Origin: Lapidilactobacillus bayanensis
GTDB lineage: Bacteria; Bacillota; Bacilli; Lactobacillales; Lactobacillaceae
Assembly (NCBI RefSeq): GCF_003946695.1
Contig: NZ_RHOX01000021.1
Coordinates: 1 to 38,595, forward strand
Length of the DNA: 38,595 bases
Reading direction: 5' to 3'
A model generated the notes under the pieces. The model was not told the origin of the DNA. It saw only the letters and a list, made by a program, of their open reading frames with translations, and did not search any database. Shown here piece by piece: positions 1 through 8,327 of the stretch. The first letter of the stretch is position 1; every line of letters begins with the position of its first letter. The translations under genes were made by a program, and so were the position numbers.

Positions 1-76
1 TATTGAACCGCCGTATACGGAACCGTACGTACGGTGGTGTGAGAGGACGGTAATTTACAATTACTTCCTACTCGAT
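1..76 (+). mobile_element. Group II intron, 3' end (domains V and VI), partial
   Basis: The first 76 bases read as the end of a bacterial group II intron. A domain V-like hairpin occupies about 7-41: its CCGCCGTA arm pairs with TACGGTGG, with the ACGTACGG signature. A domain VI hairpin follows at about 44-70 (GGACGGTAATT pairing with AATTACTTCC). The end, CTACTCGAT, fits the usual A-pyrimidine 3' boundary. The sequence from 77 on continues as a dispersed repeat whose uninterrupted copies (junctions at 4480/4481 and 29317/29318) show the empty site. The maturase gene, if any, lies left of the window. The assignment rests on recognised secondary structure and the exact repeat junction. Confidence 0.82.
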
Positions 77-416
77 CAGCTGACCGCGATTTCCCTCCGG
101 CACTGACTAAAGAGACGTGTTGGTATGATTTAACAGTAAATTTGTGCTTCTAAAAATTAGAAGTGATTCAACCACTCGTCAACTCAGCGCTGGTGTAAAG
201 GTTGACCTCTTGTCTGCTTAGTGAGGGGAAATAAATACCGCTCAGTGGTGAAATTGTTGTTGCAGCTTCAGCTGTTACAAACAAGACCTGTCTTGGAGAC
301 AATTTTGTAAAAATTGGCTTCAAGCAGCGTCCACCACGTTCCAGCGACTAGTATTTATTTTCCCTCACGGCACCCGCCACGTTCCATCCGCAATCTTTGC
401 ACAAGCGCGGAGAACC
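77..416. repeat. Composite structured repeat, copy A (half M2 module plus M1 module)
   Basis: This gene-free stretch holds a half M2 module (77-103, ending GATTTCCCTCCGGCAC), a linker with a CTTCTAAAAATTAGAAG hairpin, and a full M1 module (181-412). M1 is a long imperfect palindrome. Its inner 18-base arms are 221-238 (GTGAGGGGAAATAAATAC) and 351-368 (GTATTTATTTTCCCTCAC), with two smaller hairpins between them, giving a branched shape. The same modules recur at 4142-4600 in inverted order and at 29067-29785. The missing half of M2 should lie beyond the intron. No coding potential was seen. Confidence 0.85.
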
Positions 417-468
417 ACAACCTAACAGTTTTAGTTTCGACTATTTTACTCAGCAGAACTCAAGTACT

Positions 469-1104
469 TTATTTATCATATGCATCCAAATGATACTGCT
501 TGATCAATTCAGTGAGTTTCTCTGCATATCCGGGATCAGTTGCGTAGCCATCCGTTTCCAATGCTTTGGCTGCATCTTGATAAGTTTTTGCAGCTAAAAA
601 GTTCGCATACTGATTGGCATTCCAGGTTGTTCCCTTGTGGAATAATTCAGCATGTTCCAACAACGAATCTTCATAAGAAGCATACACGCGAAAGCGAGCG
701 GTCACTGTTTTCCAATCACCATTTAAATACTCTTGCGTCGTCATTTCCTTAGTATTATTGGCTTTGTCGCCTTTCACACCGAATAAATTATTATACTTTG
801 CCGTTAACTGACTGCGCCCCCAATCGCTTTCCAAGATTGCCTGAGCAATTGTAATGCTCGGTAACACTTGATAGGCGGCCTGTAATTTAACCGCTTCTGG
901 TGCGACTTTATCAATAAATGCCTGCTTTTCAGCAGGATTGGTTGGTTGTGTCACAGTGGATATCGCCTCCTTTTGCCGATTAACCTGTTGGCGATCGATC
1001 ATAATGAACAGCAATGCGGCACTGATAACAATCGCAATTAAAATCAAACTTAAATTAGTCATGCCGGCTCGAAAAAGTTTTTGCGAATTTCGTCGTTTAG
1101 CCAC
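469..1104 (-). CDS. Membrane-anchored GH73 N-acetylglucosaminidase (peptidoglycan hydrolase)
   Basis: This is a probable endo-beta-N-acetylglucosaminidase that cuts the glycan strands of peptidoglycan, acting at the outer face of the membrane or wall. It is 211 aa: a basic N-terminus, one membrane segment at about residues 17-36, then a GH73 (FlgJ/LytG-like) domain from about 60 to the end. The likely catalytic acid is E92 in AILESDWGRSQL, followed by the YNNLFGVKG motif typical of the family. The start chosen is GTG at 1104, with a GGGGGAG ribosome site 6-7 bases upstream; the upstream ATG at 1143 has no such site. No SH3 or LysM binding modules are present. The gene is monocistronic and ends just right of repeat copy A. 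Confidence 0.88.
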   Translation of the reverse strand: MAKRRNSQKLFRAGMTNLSLILIAIVISAALLFIMIDRQQVNRQKEAISTVTQPTNPAEKQAFIDKVAPEAVKLQAAYQVLPSITIAQAILESDWGRSQLTAKYNNLFGVKGDKANNTKEMTTQEYLNGDWKTVTARFRVYASYEDSLLEHAELFHKGTTWNANQYANFLAAKTYQDAAKALETDGYATDPGYAEKLTELIKQYHLDAYDK

Positions 1105-1246
1105 ATTACTCCCCCTTTTAATAAAATAAATTGAGCACACCACTAATATTCGACCAGCGAGTAAGCTTAGGGATTATTTTACAATAGCTTCCCACAATGT
1201 TCAAAAGCAGTAGCGTTCTCAAAGAACGATTTAAGAGAAACTCAAG

Positions 1247-1744
1247 TTATGATTGCAGCAATACTTTATCCAAGACAATCATATCGCGCAGTTGAATACC
1301 GGCTTCGACAATTGGTTGCGGGTACTGTTTGAAAAAGTCACGCCGAATTTCGGCGAAACGAAAACCTGAATGAACATAAAAGGCGATATTCTGTAAAGAG
1401 GCATCGCCAGTCCCAACTAATAAGCGCTGACATTGATTTTGTCTGGCGTAATTTTCTGCAGCAGCCATTAAGATATGGCCCAATCCTGAGCGTTGTTTAG
1501 CTGGTAACACCGCGAGATTCATAATCTCCAAACTGGCTGCCCCCTGTGCTTGGAGAACAATACTACCCAAAAACTGCTTAGCATCTTTTAATGCAAAAAT
1601 TGTTGACATGGGTAAATATTGATCAATCATCGACCAAGATTCATCTGCTAGAAATAATAATGTTGCTAATTCTCGCCGTGCCTCTATTGGCGTCAATGCC
1701 CAGATGGTTAATCCATCAGTCAATCTTGTTTGAAGTTTCATCAT
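1247..1744 (-). CDS. GNAT-family N-acetyltransferase
   Basis: A 165-aa protein of the GCN5-related acetyltransferase fold, which transfers the acetyl group of acetyl-CoA to an amine. The acetyl-CoA pyrophosphate-binding motif A is visible at residues 77-95, with the Q84-R-S-G-L-G-H core (Q/R-x-x-G-x-G/A). A YVHSGF segment at 123-128 matches the usual motif B region (YxxxGF). The protein is one domain long and soluble. ATGATG starts at 1744 with GAGGA just upstream. The substrate cannot be told from sequence: it could be a small molecule, antibiotic or protein N-terminus. The gene stands alone between the GH73 gene and csp. Confidence 0.85.
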   Translation of the reverse strand: MMKLQTRLTDGLTIWALTPIEARRELATLLFLADESWSMIDQYLPMSTIFALKDAKQFLGSIVLQAQGAASLEIMNLAVLPAKQRSGLGHILMAAAENYARQNQCQRLLVGTGDASLQNIAFYVHSGFRFAEIRRDFFKQYPQPIVEAGIQLRDMIVLDKVLLQS

Positions 1745-1857
1745 TAATCCTCATTTGCAAATCGAAATTAGATAAAAAGTTTGATCAACATTCCAACTAA
1801 CGTCATCCAGTAATAGATGACGATTAGGTTCAACGACTAAATTTAATCGCGAATATC

Positions 1858-1885
1858 AAAAAAGGACCGACATAAATGTCGATCC
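1858..1885 (-). terminator. Rho-independent terminator of the cold-shock gene
   Basis: On the minus strand GGATCGACAT pairs with ATGTCGGTCC around a two-base loop and is followed by six T. It sits just downstream of the csp stop codon. Confidence 0.85.
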
Positions 1886-1908
1886 AAAACTGTTATTTAA
1901 CTAATTAA

Positions 1909-2109
1909 TTAGTCTTTATTAACGTTTACAGCTTGAGGTCCGCGATCGCTTTCTTCGATGTCGAAAGTAACAGCTTGGCCTTCTTCAAGAGTTTTGTAGC
2001 CGTCGCCTTGGATAGCTGAGAAATGTACGAATACATCGCTACCATCTTCGCGAGTGATAAAGCCATAACCTTTTTCTGCGTTAAACCATTTAACTGTGCC
2101 GTGTTCCAT
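1909..2109 (-). CDS. csp: Cold-shock protein, CspA family
   Basis: A 66-aa single cold-shock domain that binds single-stranded RNA and DNA and melts mRNA structure. Both nucleic-acid motifs are intact: RNP1 as KGYGFI (residues 13-18) and RNP2 as VFVHF (26-30). The length is standard for bacterial Csp proteins. The ribosome site GAGGAGG precedes the ATG at 2109. The gene has its own terminator and a gene-free upstream stretch of more than 300 bases before the divergent lipoprotein gene, so a long 5' leader is possible, as is common for cold-inducible csp genes. I could not place its promoter with certainty. Confidence 0.97.
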   Translation of the reverse strand: MEHGTVKWFNAEKGYGFITREDGSDVFVHFSAIQGDGYKTLEEGQAVTFDIEESDRGPQAVNVNKD

Positions 2110-2459
2110 TAGAACATTTCCTCCTCTAAAGAGCCTAAAAATTTGTTTGTATTTCTGTGTGGTACTAATGGAAGAAAGTCTATACGAACAATCGAATCAA
2201 TACCATTCAAAAACTACAACTATCATAGTACCATGCACGATTCTAAAATACAAGGCTTTATTCGCTGATAAACATTTATTTTTTGAATTTCTCACAATGT
2301 TAAGCGCTATCACGTATTCATAATTTTATTCATTTTTAACCGTTCTTTCATGAATGCTACAGAACTAGACCAGCTTCTTAAGAGATACTGAGCTGACACT
2401 AAATTCATTGGTTTAGACCTGAGCTCTCTTTATCCTAAAAATTATTTAACGGCTATTGT
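2110..2459. other. Divergent intergenic region between csp and the ykyA-like gene
   Basis: This 350-bp AT-rich region has no credible ORF. It should carry the csp promoter and leader on the minus strand; a TATGAT-like -10 lies near 2224-2229, without a clear -35. No repeat was seen. Confidence 0.5.
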
Positions 2460-2489
2460 TTGCGCTTTAACTTATTCCTATTTTATGAT
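2460..2489 (+). promoter_or_regulatory. Promoter of the YkyA-like lipoprotein gene
   Basis: TTGCGC (2460-2465) and TATGAT (2484-2489) are separated by 18 bases, about 35 bases upstream of the chosen ATG. This placement also argues against an upstream start at 2460, which would lie inside the promoter. Confidence 0.6.
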
Positions 2490-2525
2490 AACTTAAGTGT
2501 AAACGTAATATGGGAGTGGATCGTT

Positions 2526-3167
2526 ATGAAACGTGAACGTTATCTTTTATCAGTTCTGATCGTCGGTTTATTCATTCTGACCGGTTGTAAAAAAACGATC
2601 AACACCAAAACCGAATTAAAAGAAAATGCCCAAACTGTTATCACTCAGCTAGAAACGCAAAAGAAACAACTAACGGTTATTGAAGACACTTATAATCAAT
2701 TGCAGCAACAAATGCCCGCGGCCCAGAAAAAAAATCCCGGTACTAACCTATTAGATGATCAAGATTCAAAAGTCTATCAACTTAATCAAAAGGCTCAGGA
2801 TGCAACCGATAAAGTCGCTGCCAGTCAAAAGATAATTGAGAAAATTAATCAACGTTTAAAAGACACCGCTACTGAAAAGCTCGATAATTTACCAAACAGT
2901 GCTATTTTAAAATTAACACAATCCTTGCATATCGTTCAGCTTGATCATGAAAGTTTCAATAAATTCATCACTGCTTATAAGAAAGATCAAACTGATCTTT
3001 ATCGAAATGCGCCGGAGCTTCTCGACGAACACGCCGAGGAACTAGATGAACTTGTTTCCCAAAACACGCAATATTTAGGTGCTGTTAATCAACAGCTTGA
3101 GATTTTACAAGTCAATATTAATTCAAGCTTGTCTAGTGCGCAGAACCTATTAGCTAACTTGAACTAA
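2526..3167 (+). CDS. YkyA-like putative cell-wall-binding lipoprotein
   Basis: A 213-aa secreted lipoprotein. A short signal peptide ends in the lipobox ILTGC, with C21 as the lipidated residue. The rest is lysine- and glutamine-rich and strongly helical with heptad character, in keeping with the YkyA family (proposed cell-wall-binding lipoproteins of unknown biochemical role). The start is the ATG at 2526 preceded by GGGAGTGGA; an in-frame ATG at 2460 would add 22 residues before the signal peptide and overlap the promoter. The gene stands alone and is followed by a strong terminator. The family name rests on overall resemblance, not on a catalytic motif. Confidence 0.78.
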   Translation: MKRERYLLSVLIVGLFILTGCKKTINTKTELKENAQTVITQLETQKKQLTVIEDTYNQLQQQMPAAQKKNPGTNLLDDQDSKVYQLNQKAQDATDKVAASQKIIEKINQRLKDTATEKLDNLPNSAILKLTQSLHIVQLDHESFNKFITAYKKDQTDLYRNAPELLDEHAEELDELVSQNTQYLGAVNQQLEILQVNINSSLSSAQNLLANLN

Positions 3168-3168
3168 A

Positions 3169-3205
3169 AAAGGAACTGGAATAAAAATTCCGGTTCCTTT
3201 TCTTA
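3169..3205 (+). terminator. Terminator after the YkyA-like gene
   Basis: AAAGGAACTGGA pairs with TTCCGGTTCCTTT around a short A-rich loop and is followed by a T-rich tail. Confidence 0.85.
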
Positions 3206-3392
3206 TTATCGAGAGCCAATTGTCAATACCGAACACACTAACTAAATCGTGATGCTTCACCGAGAACTTAGTCAACTAGGACAACCAGCCTAGGCACCAA
3301 CTCAATTCAGATTTCGTTCCAATTCTGTGTACGCTCAATTACTTGATACAAATCTAGCTTACTGTCAGCTAATTACTTTATACGAGTCTAAC

Positions 3393-4007
3393 CTATTGTC
3401 GGCGATCCCAAACATGTTTCAGAGGTATCGCTAATAATGGTACGACAATTGCACCACCAATCGCCTCAGCAATACCATTAACGCCCAAGGCAACCATTAA
3501 CAAGATAATCAGATTGTCCGTATTGCCCTTAAGACCAAGTAAATTCAACAGCGGGGCAGAATTACTCATAAAAATCACACTAGTTAGTAAAATAACCAGT
3601 AATGTATTCGATAAGGCACCCAAAAGCCCGGTTAAGCCTAGTGAAAATGGTTGTGGTAATTTTGTTCTCGCCAGCAACTTGGGCAAGCCACCTGCTAACC
3701 AACCGACAAACGTTCTGGGCACAATAGCGATCAGTGGATTCGTGAATAAAATAAAAGTAACCGTTCCAGGCGTGGTGTAGGCGTGAATTAACGAAACAAT
3801 TCCCCAAATCAAGCCAAGAATAGCGCCATCACGCGGCCCCATTAGTATTGCACCAACCATGACCACAATTAAAATCAAAGAAATCCCGGGCATCCCCGGA
3901 ATAACCGTTAAGTATCCTAAGAATGGGACAAATGTTTGTAGTAATAATATCGCAGAAAAAATACCGATAATCGCAATTCTTTGAGCTCGCTGGCGTGTTC
4001 GATTCAA
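3393..4007 (-). CDS. ECF transporter S component (substrate-binding membrane subunit)
   Basis: A 204-aa hydrophobic protein with about six membrane segments, in the ECF_trnsprt/S-component style. A short basic N-terminus is followed by an IGIFSAILLL first helix; motifs GPRDGAILGLIWG and FVGWLAGGLPK lie at mid-protein. S components bind a vitamin or metal and dock on the shared EcfA-EcfA'-EcfT energizing module, which is not in this window. The substrate is uncertain; resemblance to pantothenate-type (PanT) S components is only a suggestion. I chose the TTG start at 4007 because GAGGTGAG lies four bases upstream; the in-frame GTG at 4016 lies inside that ribosome site. No riboswitch could be recognised upstream. 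Confidence 0.8.
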   Translation of the reverse strand: MNRTRQRAQRIAIIGIFSAILLLQTFVPFLGYLTVIPGMPGISLILIVVMVGAILMGPRDGAILGLIWGIVSLIHAYTTPGTVTFILFTNPLIAIVPRTFVGWLAGGLPKLLARTKLPQPFSLGLTGLLGALSNTLLVILLTSVIFMSNSAPLLNLLGLKGNTDNLIILLMVALGVNGIAEAIGGAIVVPLLAIPLKHVWDRRQ

Positions 4008-4141
4008 TTTACTCACCTCAATATTGATTTACCTTGATTTTACTCGTAAATTAAAGCACCGAGTAGTTTAATTACTTAAATATTTTTAAAAAAATACAAA
4101 TTTAAGCGGGTTAACACAAGAATATGAGATCTGTTATTTTG

Positions 4142-4600
4142 TACTTCTTCGCGCTTACGCAAAGGTTGCATACGGAGCGTGGCGAGTATCGTGAGGGAAA
4201 ATAAATACTTTCGCTGGAACGTGGTGGACACTGCTTGAAGCCAATTTTTGCAAAATCGTCTCCAAGACAGGTCTTACTGTAAGTGGTAAACCACCAACAG
4301 TAATTTCACCACTGAGCGGTATTTATTTTCCCTCACTAAACAAACGAGATGGCAACCTCTGCGCAAGTGCTGAGTTGACGAGTGGTTAAATCATTTCTAA
4401 TTTTTAGAAGTACAAATTTGCTGGTAAGTCACACCACCACATCTCGTTTGTCAGTGCCGGAGGGAAATCGCGGTCAGCTGTGAAATTGTCGTTTGCGATT
4501 TATCGCTTATGACAAGGCCGAGCTTTAAGATAATCGTAGGATTGGCTTAAAGTTGAGCCCACAGCGTTCCACCAGCGTATTTCCCGTAGGCACGAAGAAT
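4142..4600. repeat. Composite structured repeat, copy B (M1 plus M2, both complete)
   Basis: This is the cleanest copy of the large repeat, in inverted orientation to copy A. M1 spans about 4148-4372. Its 18-base arms, 4191-4208 and 4319-4336, are exact reverse complements, with two internal hairpins (one is TTACTGT...ACAGTAA). A linker carries TTGACGAGTGG and a TTCTAATTTTTAGAA hairpin. M2 spans 4454-4593: GTGCCGGAGGGAAATCGC pairs with GCGTATTTCCCGTAGGCAC around two inner hairpins (for example GAGCTTTAAG with CTTAAAGTTGAGC). This copy shows the uninterrupted intron target (junction 4480/4481). Confidence 0.88.
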
Positions 4601-4681
4601 AGCCAACACACCAGTTTTCGGACTTAGTACTTCAAACAGGACACTCTTCAATCCCACCAACTCCTTAAGCAGTAACCAAGT

Positions 4682-6250
4682 TCACTTATCATGCTGATGT
4701 TCATCCGCAAAATACTGCGTCACCTTTTGCTTCTCGTGATCAAGTGAGTGTTCGATATATTTCAACTCATGCTGATAACGCCCCTTAGGAAAAACAGTCC
4801 GCTGAACATCTTGTACTTTACGATGACGAATTTTCCAATTATAGCTGCCAGTTTCAGGACGCTTGGTCCCCACGTGATAAATAAGCAACGTCCCCATCAT
4901 GATCACCGCTAAAAATGATGCCATCATCAAAGCATAAATTAAGATTGGCAGCGTTTGAAAATCACTTCCTGGAACAAATGTTGAGCCAACAACAATAAGC
5001 GATGAAATCAGGCCAACCACGGCAATCAAGTATTGTCCAACGCGACCGCCGGGAACTTTAAATGTCCGCGCTGGTTTATTGGATTGATTGACTTGCTTCA
5101 AATACGCGATGAAAATTAAAATATAAGTCACTAAATACAGCATCACAGTTAACGACATTGCCATTTGGTAAGCGCCGTTATTGCCGCCAAAAACAACGGT
5201 CAACAGAAAACTGATGACTGAAACAATCGCGCCTTGAACAACAATTAGGCGCACCGGTACATCAGCACGATTAACGTGTAAAAAATAATGTGGTAAAATA
5301 CCATCTTGCGCTGTGACAAATAACGATTTTACCGGACCAATAATCCAAGAACTAATCTCACCTATCATCCCAAAAACCATTAGCAAGCCAATAATGGTCA
5401 CGCCCCAACTTAACGACGGAATTGTACGGGCAAACATTTGTCCCACTGCCTGAATCACACCTTGATTAAGCGTCAAATTTTGAACGGGAACGACAGCTGC
5501 TACTGATAAACCACCCAAAGTGTCCAAAAAAATGGCGAAGGCAACTAACGTTAACATTTCTAACGGATAATTCTTACGAGGATTTTTCAAGTCGGTAATA
5601 TAAGACGCGGATGCTTCAATACCAGTAAACGCTAAAATATAGGGGACAAACGTAGCAATGGAAAAGTTATGCCGTAGTGTTTGCCAATTGTTACTTAAAT
5701 TTGGATCAAAGGCAACTTGACCAGAACTAAACAAATAGATTAATCCCAGTGCCAATAACACTAATGACGGGAATACAATGCCGGCGGTAAAACTAACATT
5801 AACAATTTTTTCGGTTTTGCCAACGCCGCCTAATTGCCAAGCGGTCATACCCCAATAAATCAGCAAGAAGCAGCCCCATTTCAACCACGGGTTAGTATTA
5901 AGCGCTGTCCATTTCAAAACATAGGAAATTGAACCAATAATAAAATAGATCATGGTGATAAAATTAACGGTGATTTGTAACCACTGGAAAAAAACCGCCA
6001 CGAATCCCCAGCGTGCACCTAAAATATTCTTGACCCAAGTGTAAACGCCGCCTTCATTATTGCCATCAATAGTTGCAAGTTCCGCCGCACACAATGCTAC
6101 CGGCAGGAACCAAACGACACCCGCTAAAACTAAATAGACGACAGCTAACAGCCCTGATTGCGCAAATGCTGGATATTCATCGGCCGACATTAACATTGCG
6201 GCGGTTAAAGTAAAGAAGCCAAAGAAACTCATTTTTTTATTGATCGCCAT
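4682..6250 (-). CDS. APC-superfamily amino acid permease, GadC-like (glutamate:GABA antiporter type)
   Basis: A 522-aa integral membrane protein with about 12 hydrophobic segments. Its N-terminal half closely follows the glutamate/GABA antiporter pattern: LSxFGFFxLTA-like opening, EYPAFA, WFLPVALCAAELATI, GGVYTWV and FFQWLQITVNFITMIYF. A charged C-terminal tail of about 55 residues (from about 465), rich in His, Lys and Asp, sits where GadC proteins carry their pH-responsive plug. The start is the ATG at 6250 with AGGTTA upstream. No glutamate decarboxylase gene is adjacent, so its partner and true substrate pair are unknown. It is monocistronic, downstream of a gene-free interval and divergent from the VIT gene. 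Confidence 0.85.
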   Translation of the reverse strand: MAINKKMSFFGFFTLTAAMLMSADEYPAFAQSGLLAVVYLVLAGVVWFLPVALCAAELATIDGNNEGGVYTWVKNILGARWGFVAVFFQWLQITVNFITMIYFIIGSISYVLKWTALNTNPWLKWGCFLLIYWGMTAWQLGGVGKTEKIVNVSFTAGIVFPSLVLLALGLIYLFSSGQVAFDPNLSNNWQTLRHNFSIATFVPYILAFTGIEASASYITDLKNPRKNYPLEMLTLVAFAIFLDTLGGLSVAAVVPVQNLTLNQGVIQAVGQMFARTIPSLSWGVTIIGLLMVFGMIGEISSWIIGPVKSLFVTAQDGILPHYFLHVNRADVPVRLIVVQGAIVSVISFLLTVVFGGNNGAYQMAMSLTVMLYLVTYILIFIAYLKQVNQSNKPARTFKVPGGRVGQYLIAVVGLISSLIVVGSTFVPGSDFQTLPILIYALMMASFLAVIMMGTLLIYHVGTKRPETGSYNWKIRHRKVQDVQRTVFPKGRYQHELKYIEHSLDHEKQKVTQYFADEHQHDK

Positions 6251-6402
6251 AATTAACCTACTTCATTGATAGTCTAACCTAATTGTATGCCGCTGTTTTT
6301 GATAACACAATTTAAAAGGAACCGATTGCATTTTCTTGAAGATAATCAATGCTCATGACACCTATTTTTTTATAAAATCGTGGGACAATTGATTAAATAT
6401 CA

Positions 6403-6447
6403 AACTAGTATATATTTTCACTATAACTTTAGTATATAATGCTAGTT
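6403..6447 (+). promoter_or_regulatory. Promoter with possible palindromic operator upstream of the VIT gene
   Basis: TATAAT lies at 6435-6440. Around it AACTAGTATATA (6403-6414) is mirrored by TATATAATGCTAGTT (6433-6447), an imperfect inverted repeat covering the promoter. No good -35 is visible, which would fit an activated or tightly controlled promoter. The regulator is unknown. Confidence 0.45.
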
Positions 6448-6480
6448 GAGAACCGCAGTTACATGAAAGGAAAAACCGTT

Positions 6481-7203
6481 ATGTTACATGTGGCAACAAA
6501 TTTAGCGACACACGTGCGAATTCAACTTAAGAAAAATTTTCATTTATCAGAACGACTTAATATTTTACGAGCCGCTGTTTTGGGTGCTAACGATGGTATC
6601 ATCTCAACCGCCGGCGTCGTAGTTGGTGTTGCCGGCGCGCATCAAAGTCAGTTTGCCTTAATGCTTGCCAGAATATCTGCGATGTTTGCTGGTGCCTTTT
6701 CAATGGGCGGCGGCGAGTTTGTTTCGGTGAGTGCGCAGCGTGACATTCAAAGAGCAACTAAACAGCGTCAGGAAACAGCTTTAAATTTTAACTACGAACA
6801 TGAATTTGCCATTCTAAAACAAAGTTATCTTGACCAAGGCCTCTCAGCAGAACTAGCTGAAAAAGTAGCCCGCGAACTGATTACCAAAGATGGCTTAAAC
6901 GTCACATTAAAGAATAAATACAACTTAGACGTCCATGAATATTTCAATCCTTGGCATGCCGCGCTATCATCATTTTGCTCCTTCATTATCGGTGCATTGT
7001 TGCCATTTTTAATGATTGTTTTTATTCCCTATCCTGAAAAAATCAGTTTTACAGTTGGTGCTGTCATTTGCGCACTCTTCTTAACAGGTTATACTAGTGC
7101 TTCCATGGGCAACGCTGCTCGCTTAAAGGCAGCAATCCGCAACGTCTGTATTGGCATGTTAACAATGGGCATCACTTACTTGATTGGTGGTTTGATTGGA
7201 TAA
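6481..7203 (+). CDS. VIT1/CCC1-family Fe2+/Mn2+ transporter
   Basis: A 240-aa membrane protein of the vacuolar iron transporter family, which moves Fe2+ or Mn2+ across the membrane; in bacteria it likely acts as a detoxifying exporter. Hallmarks are LGANDGIISTAGVVVGVAGA in the first membrane segment (about 34-53) and GAFSMGGGEFVSVSAQRD in the second (about 71-88). A hydrophilic helical metal-binding loop rich in Glu (about 95-160) follows, then three C-terminal segments. The start is the ATG at 6481, with AAAGGAAAA 9 bases upstream; the in-frame upstream ATGs at 6439 and 6463 overlap the promoter or the ribosome site. It shares a bidirectional terminator with nagB. Confidence 0.9.
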   Translation: MLHVATNLATHVRIQLKKNFHLSERLNILRAAVLGANDGIISTAGVVVGVAGAHQSQFALMLARISAMFAGAFSMGGGEFVSVSAQRDIQRATKQRQETALNFNYEHEFAILKQSYLDQGLSAELAEKVARELITKDGLNVTLKNKYNLDVHEYFNPWHAALSSFCSFIIGALLPFLMIVFIPYPEKISFTVGAVICALFLTGYTSASMGNAARLKAAIRNVCIGMLTMGITYLIGGLIG

Positions 7204-7342
7204 CTGAGCAAAAAAGTAGCATGGTTTCAGCTGCCCATCTTTCAACAACACAAAAAACAGAACCGAGATTTCTCTGGCCCTCAAGTGTACTGCTAAATTT
7301 TTAATAACAACTAACTATCGTAGCCAAGCACCAGCCTAAACT

Positions 7343-7387
7343 AAAAAAATTCCAACTGCATGTTATCATGCAGTTGGAATTTTTAGT
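7343..7387. terminator. Bidirectional terminator between the VIT gene and nagB
   Basis: A near-perfect hairpin (AATTCCAACTGCATG with CATGCAGTTGGAATT) is flanked by an A run on the left and a T run on the right. It can end transcription from both converging genes. Confidence 0.92.
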
Positions 7388-7424
7388 TAGCGCAACGCAA
7401 TTAAAGGCGACGCCAATCGTGTCA

Positions 7425-8138
7425 TTAATATTTCTTAGATAATTTGCTTGCTGCTGCTTCGTCTAAGATAAAGACAACATTATCATGATTCTGTAAAGCA
7501 CTTGCAGGAACGTCTGTTGTAACAGGTCCCTCAATCGTTGCTTTAATTGCATCAGCCTTGTCTTCACCATAAGCCAATAAGAGAATCTTCTTGCTCTTTA
7601 AGATTGAGCCAATCCCCATCGAAATAGCCTTGCGAGGAACATCATCTTCGTTAGCGAAGAAACGTGCGTTAGCATCAATTGTTGATTGAGTTAAATCAAC
7701 TTCATGTGTTAAACTATCAAATGCTGAACCCGGTTCGTTAAAGCCAATATGGCCATTACGACCGATTCCTAAAATTTGAATATCAATTGGATTATCTTCA
7801 ATAATTTGGTCATATTCTTTAGCGGCAACCTTAATGTCTGCAGCCATACCATCAGGAACATAACTCTTCTTAAATGGTTTCTTGTTGAATAAATTGTCTT
7901 TCATGAAGTAGTGGTAACTTTGATCGTTGTCAAATGGTAACCCTACATATTCGTCCAAGTTGACAGAAGTCATGTTTGAAAAATCAAGATCACTGCTTGT
8001 AATTGCATTGTAAAGTGTGATTGGTGTACTACCAGTTGCTAAACCTAAAACTTTTGCACCATTCTCAATACCAGATTTAATAATGTTAAAGGCTGCTTGG
8101 CCGCCCTCATTTTTATCTTTGTAAATTTCAACTTTCAT
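7425..8138 (-). CDS. nagB: Glucosamine-6-phosphate deaminase
   Basis: A 237-aa enzyme that converts glucosamine-6-phosphate to fructose-6-phosphate and ammonia, the step linking amino-sugar use to glycolysis. The sugar-phosphate loop ATGSTP (35-40), the general-base region NLDEY (D62) and the [14 protein letters not shown] signature (124-137, with H130 and E135) are all intact. The length matches the short Firmicute form, which lacks the allosteric tail of the enterobacterial enzyme. ATG at 8138 follows AAGGAGG. Its promoter carries a dre-like operator, so it should answer to the NagR-type regulator at 32959-33660, although nagA is 26 kb away. Confidence 0.97.
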   Translation of the reverse strand: MKVEIYKDKNEGGQAAFNIIKSGIENGAKVLGLATGSTPITLYNAITSSDLDFSNMTSVNLDEYVGLPFDNDQSYHYFMKDNLFNKKPFKKSYVPDGMAADIKVAAKEYDQIIEDNPIDIQILGIGRNGHIGFNEPGSAFDSLTHEVDLTQSTIDANARFFANEDDVPRKAISMGIGSILKSKKILLLAYGEDKADAIKATIEGPVTTDVPASALQNHDNVVFILDEAAASKLSKKY

Positions 8139-8155
8139 CGCAGTATCCTCCTTAT

Positions 8156-8196
8156 TTGGTCTAGTCCAATTTAACGCGATCTGGTAAATTTGTCAA
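8156..8196 (-). promoter_or_regulatory. nagB promoter with dre-like NagR operator
   Basis: On the minus strand TTGACA (8191-8196) and TAAATT (8168-8173) are 17 bases apart. The palindrome TTGGTCTAGTCCAA (8156-8169) overlaps the -10 and the expected start site. It matches the TGGTCTAGACCA type of site bound by GntR/HutC regulators NagR and DasR, and predicts direct repression. Confidence 0.85.
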
Positions 8197-8327
8197 GATA
8201 TAAACTTAATTTACGTCTGAATTATTTAATCTTTTTTTCAACCGCATATTGTTGTCAACTGAATTAAAATATCATCTTAATGGTTCGAAAATTTGCGGTA
8301 TACTAATTGAAATGAGGAGGCTTACTG

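Noticed and set aside
469-1104. GH73 protein as a prophage endolysin
   Set aside because: It has its own membrane anchor and no holin, phage structural genes or integrase are nearby. The holin-like toxin 8.5 kb away is an independent unit.
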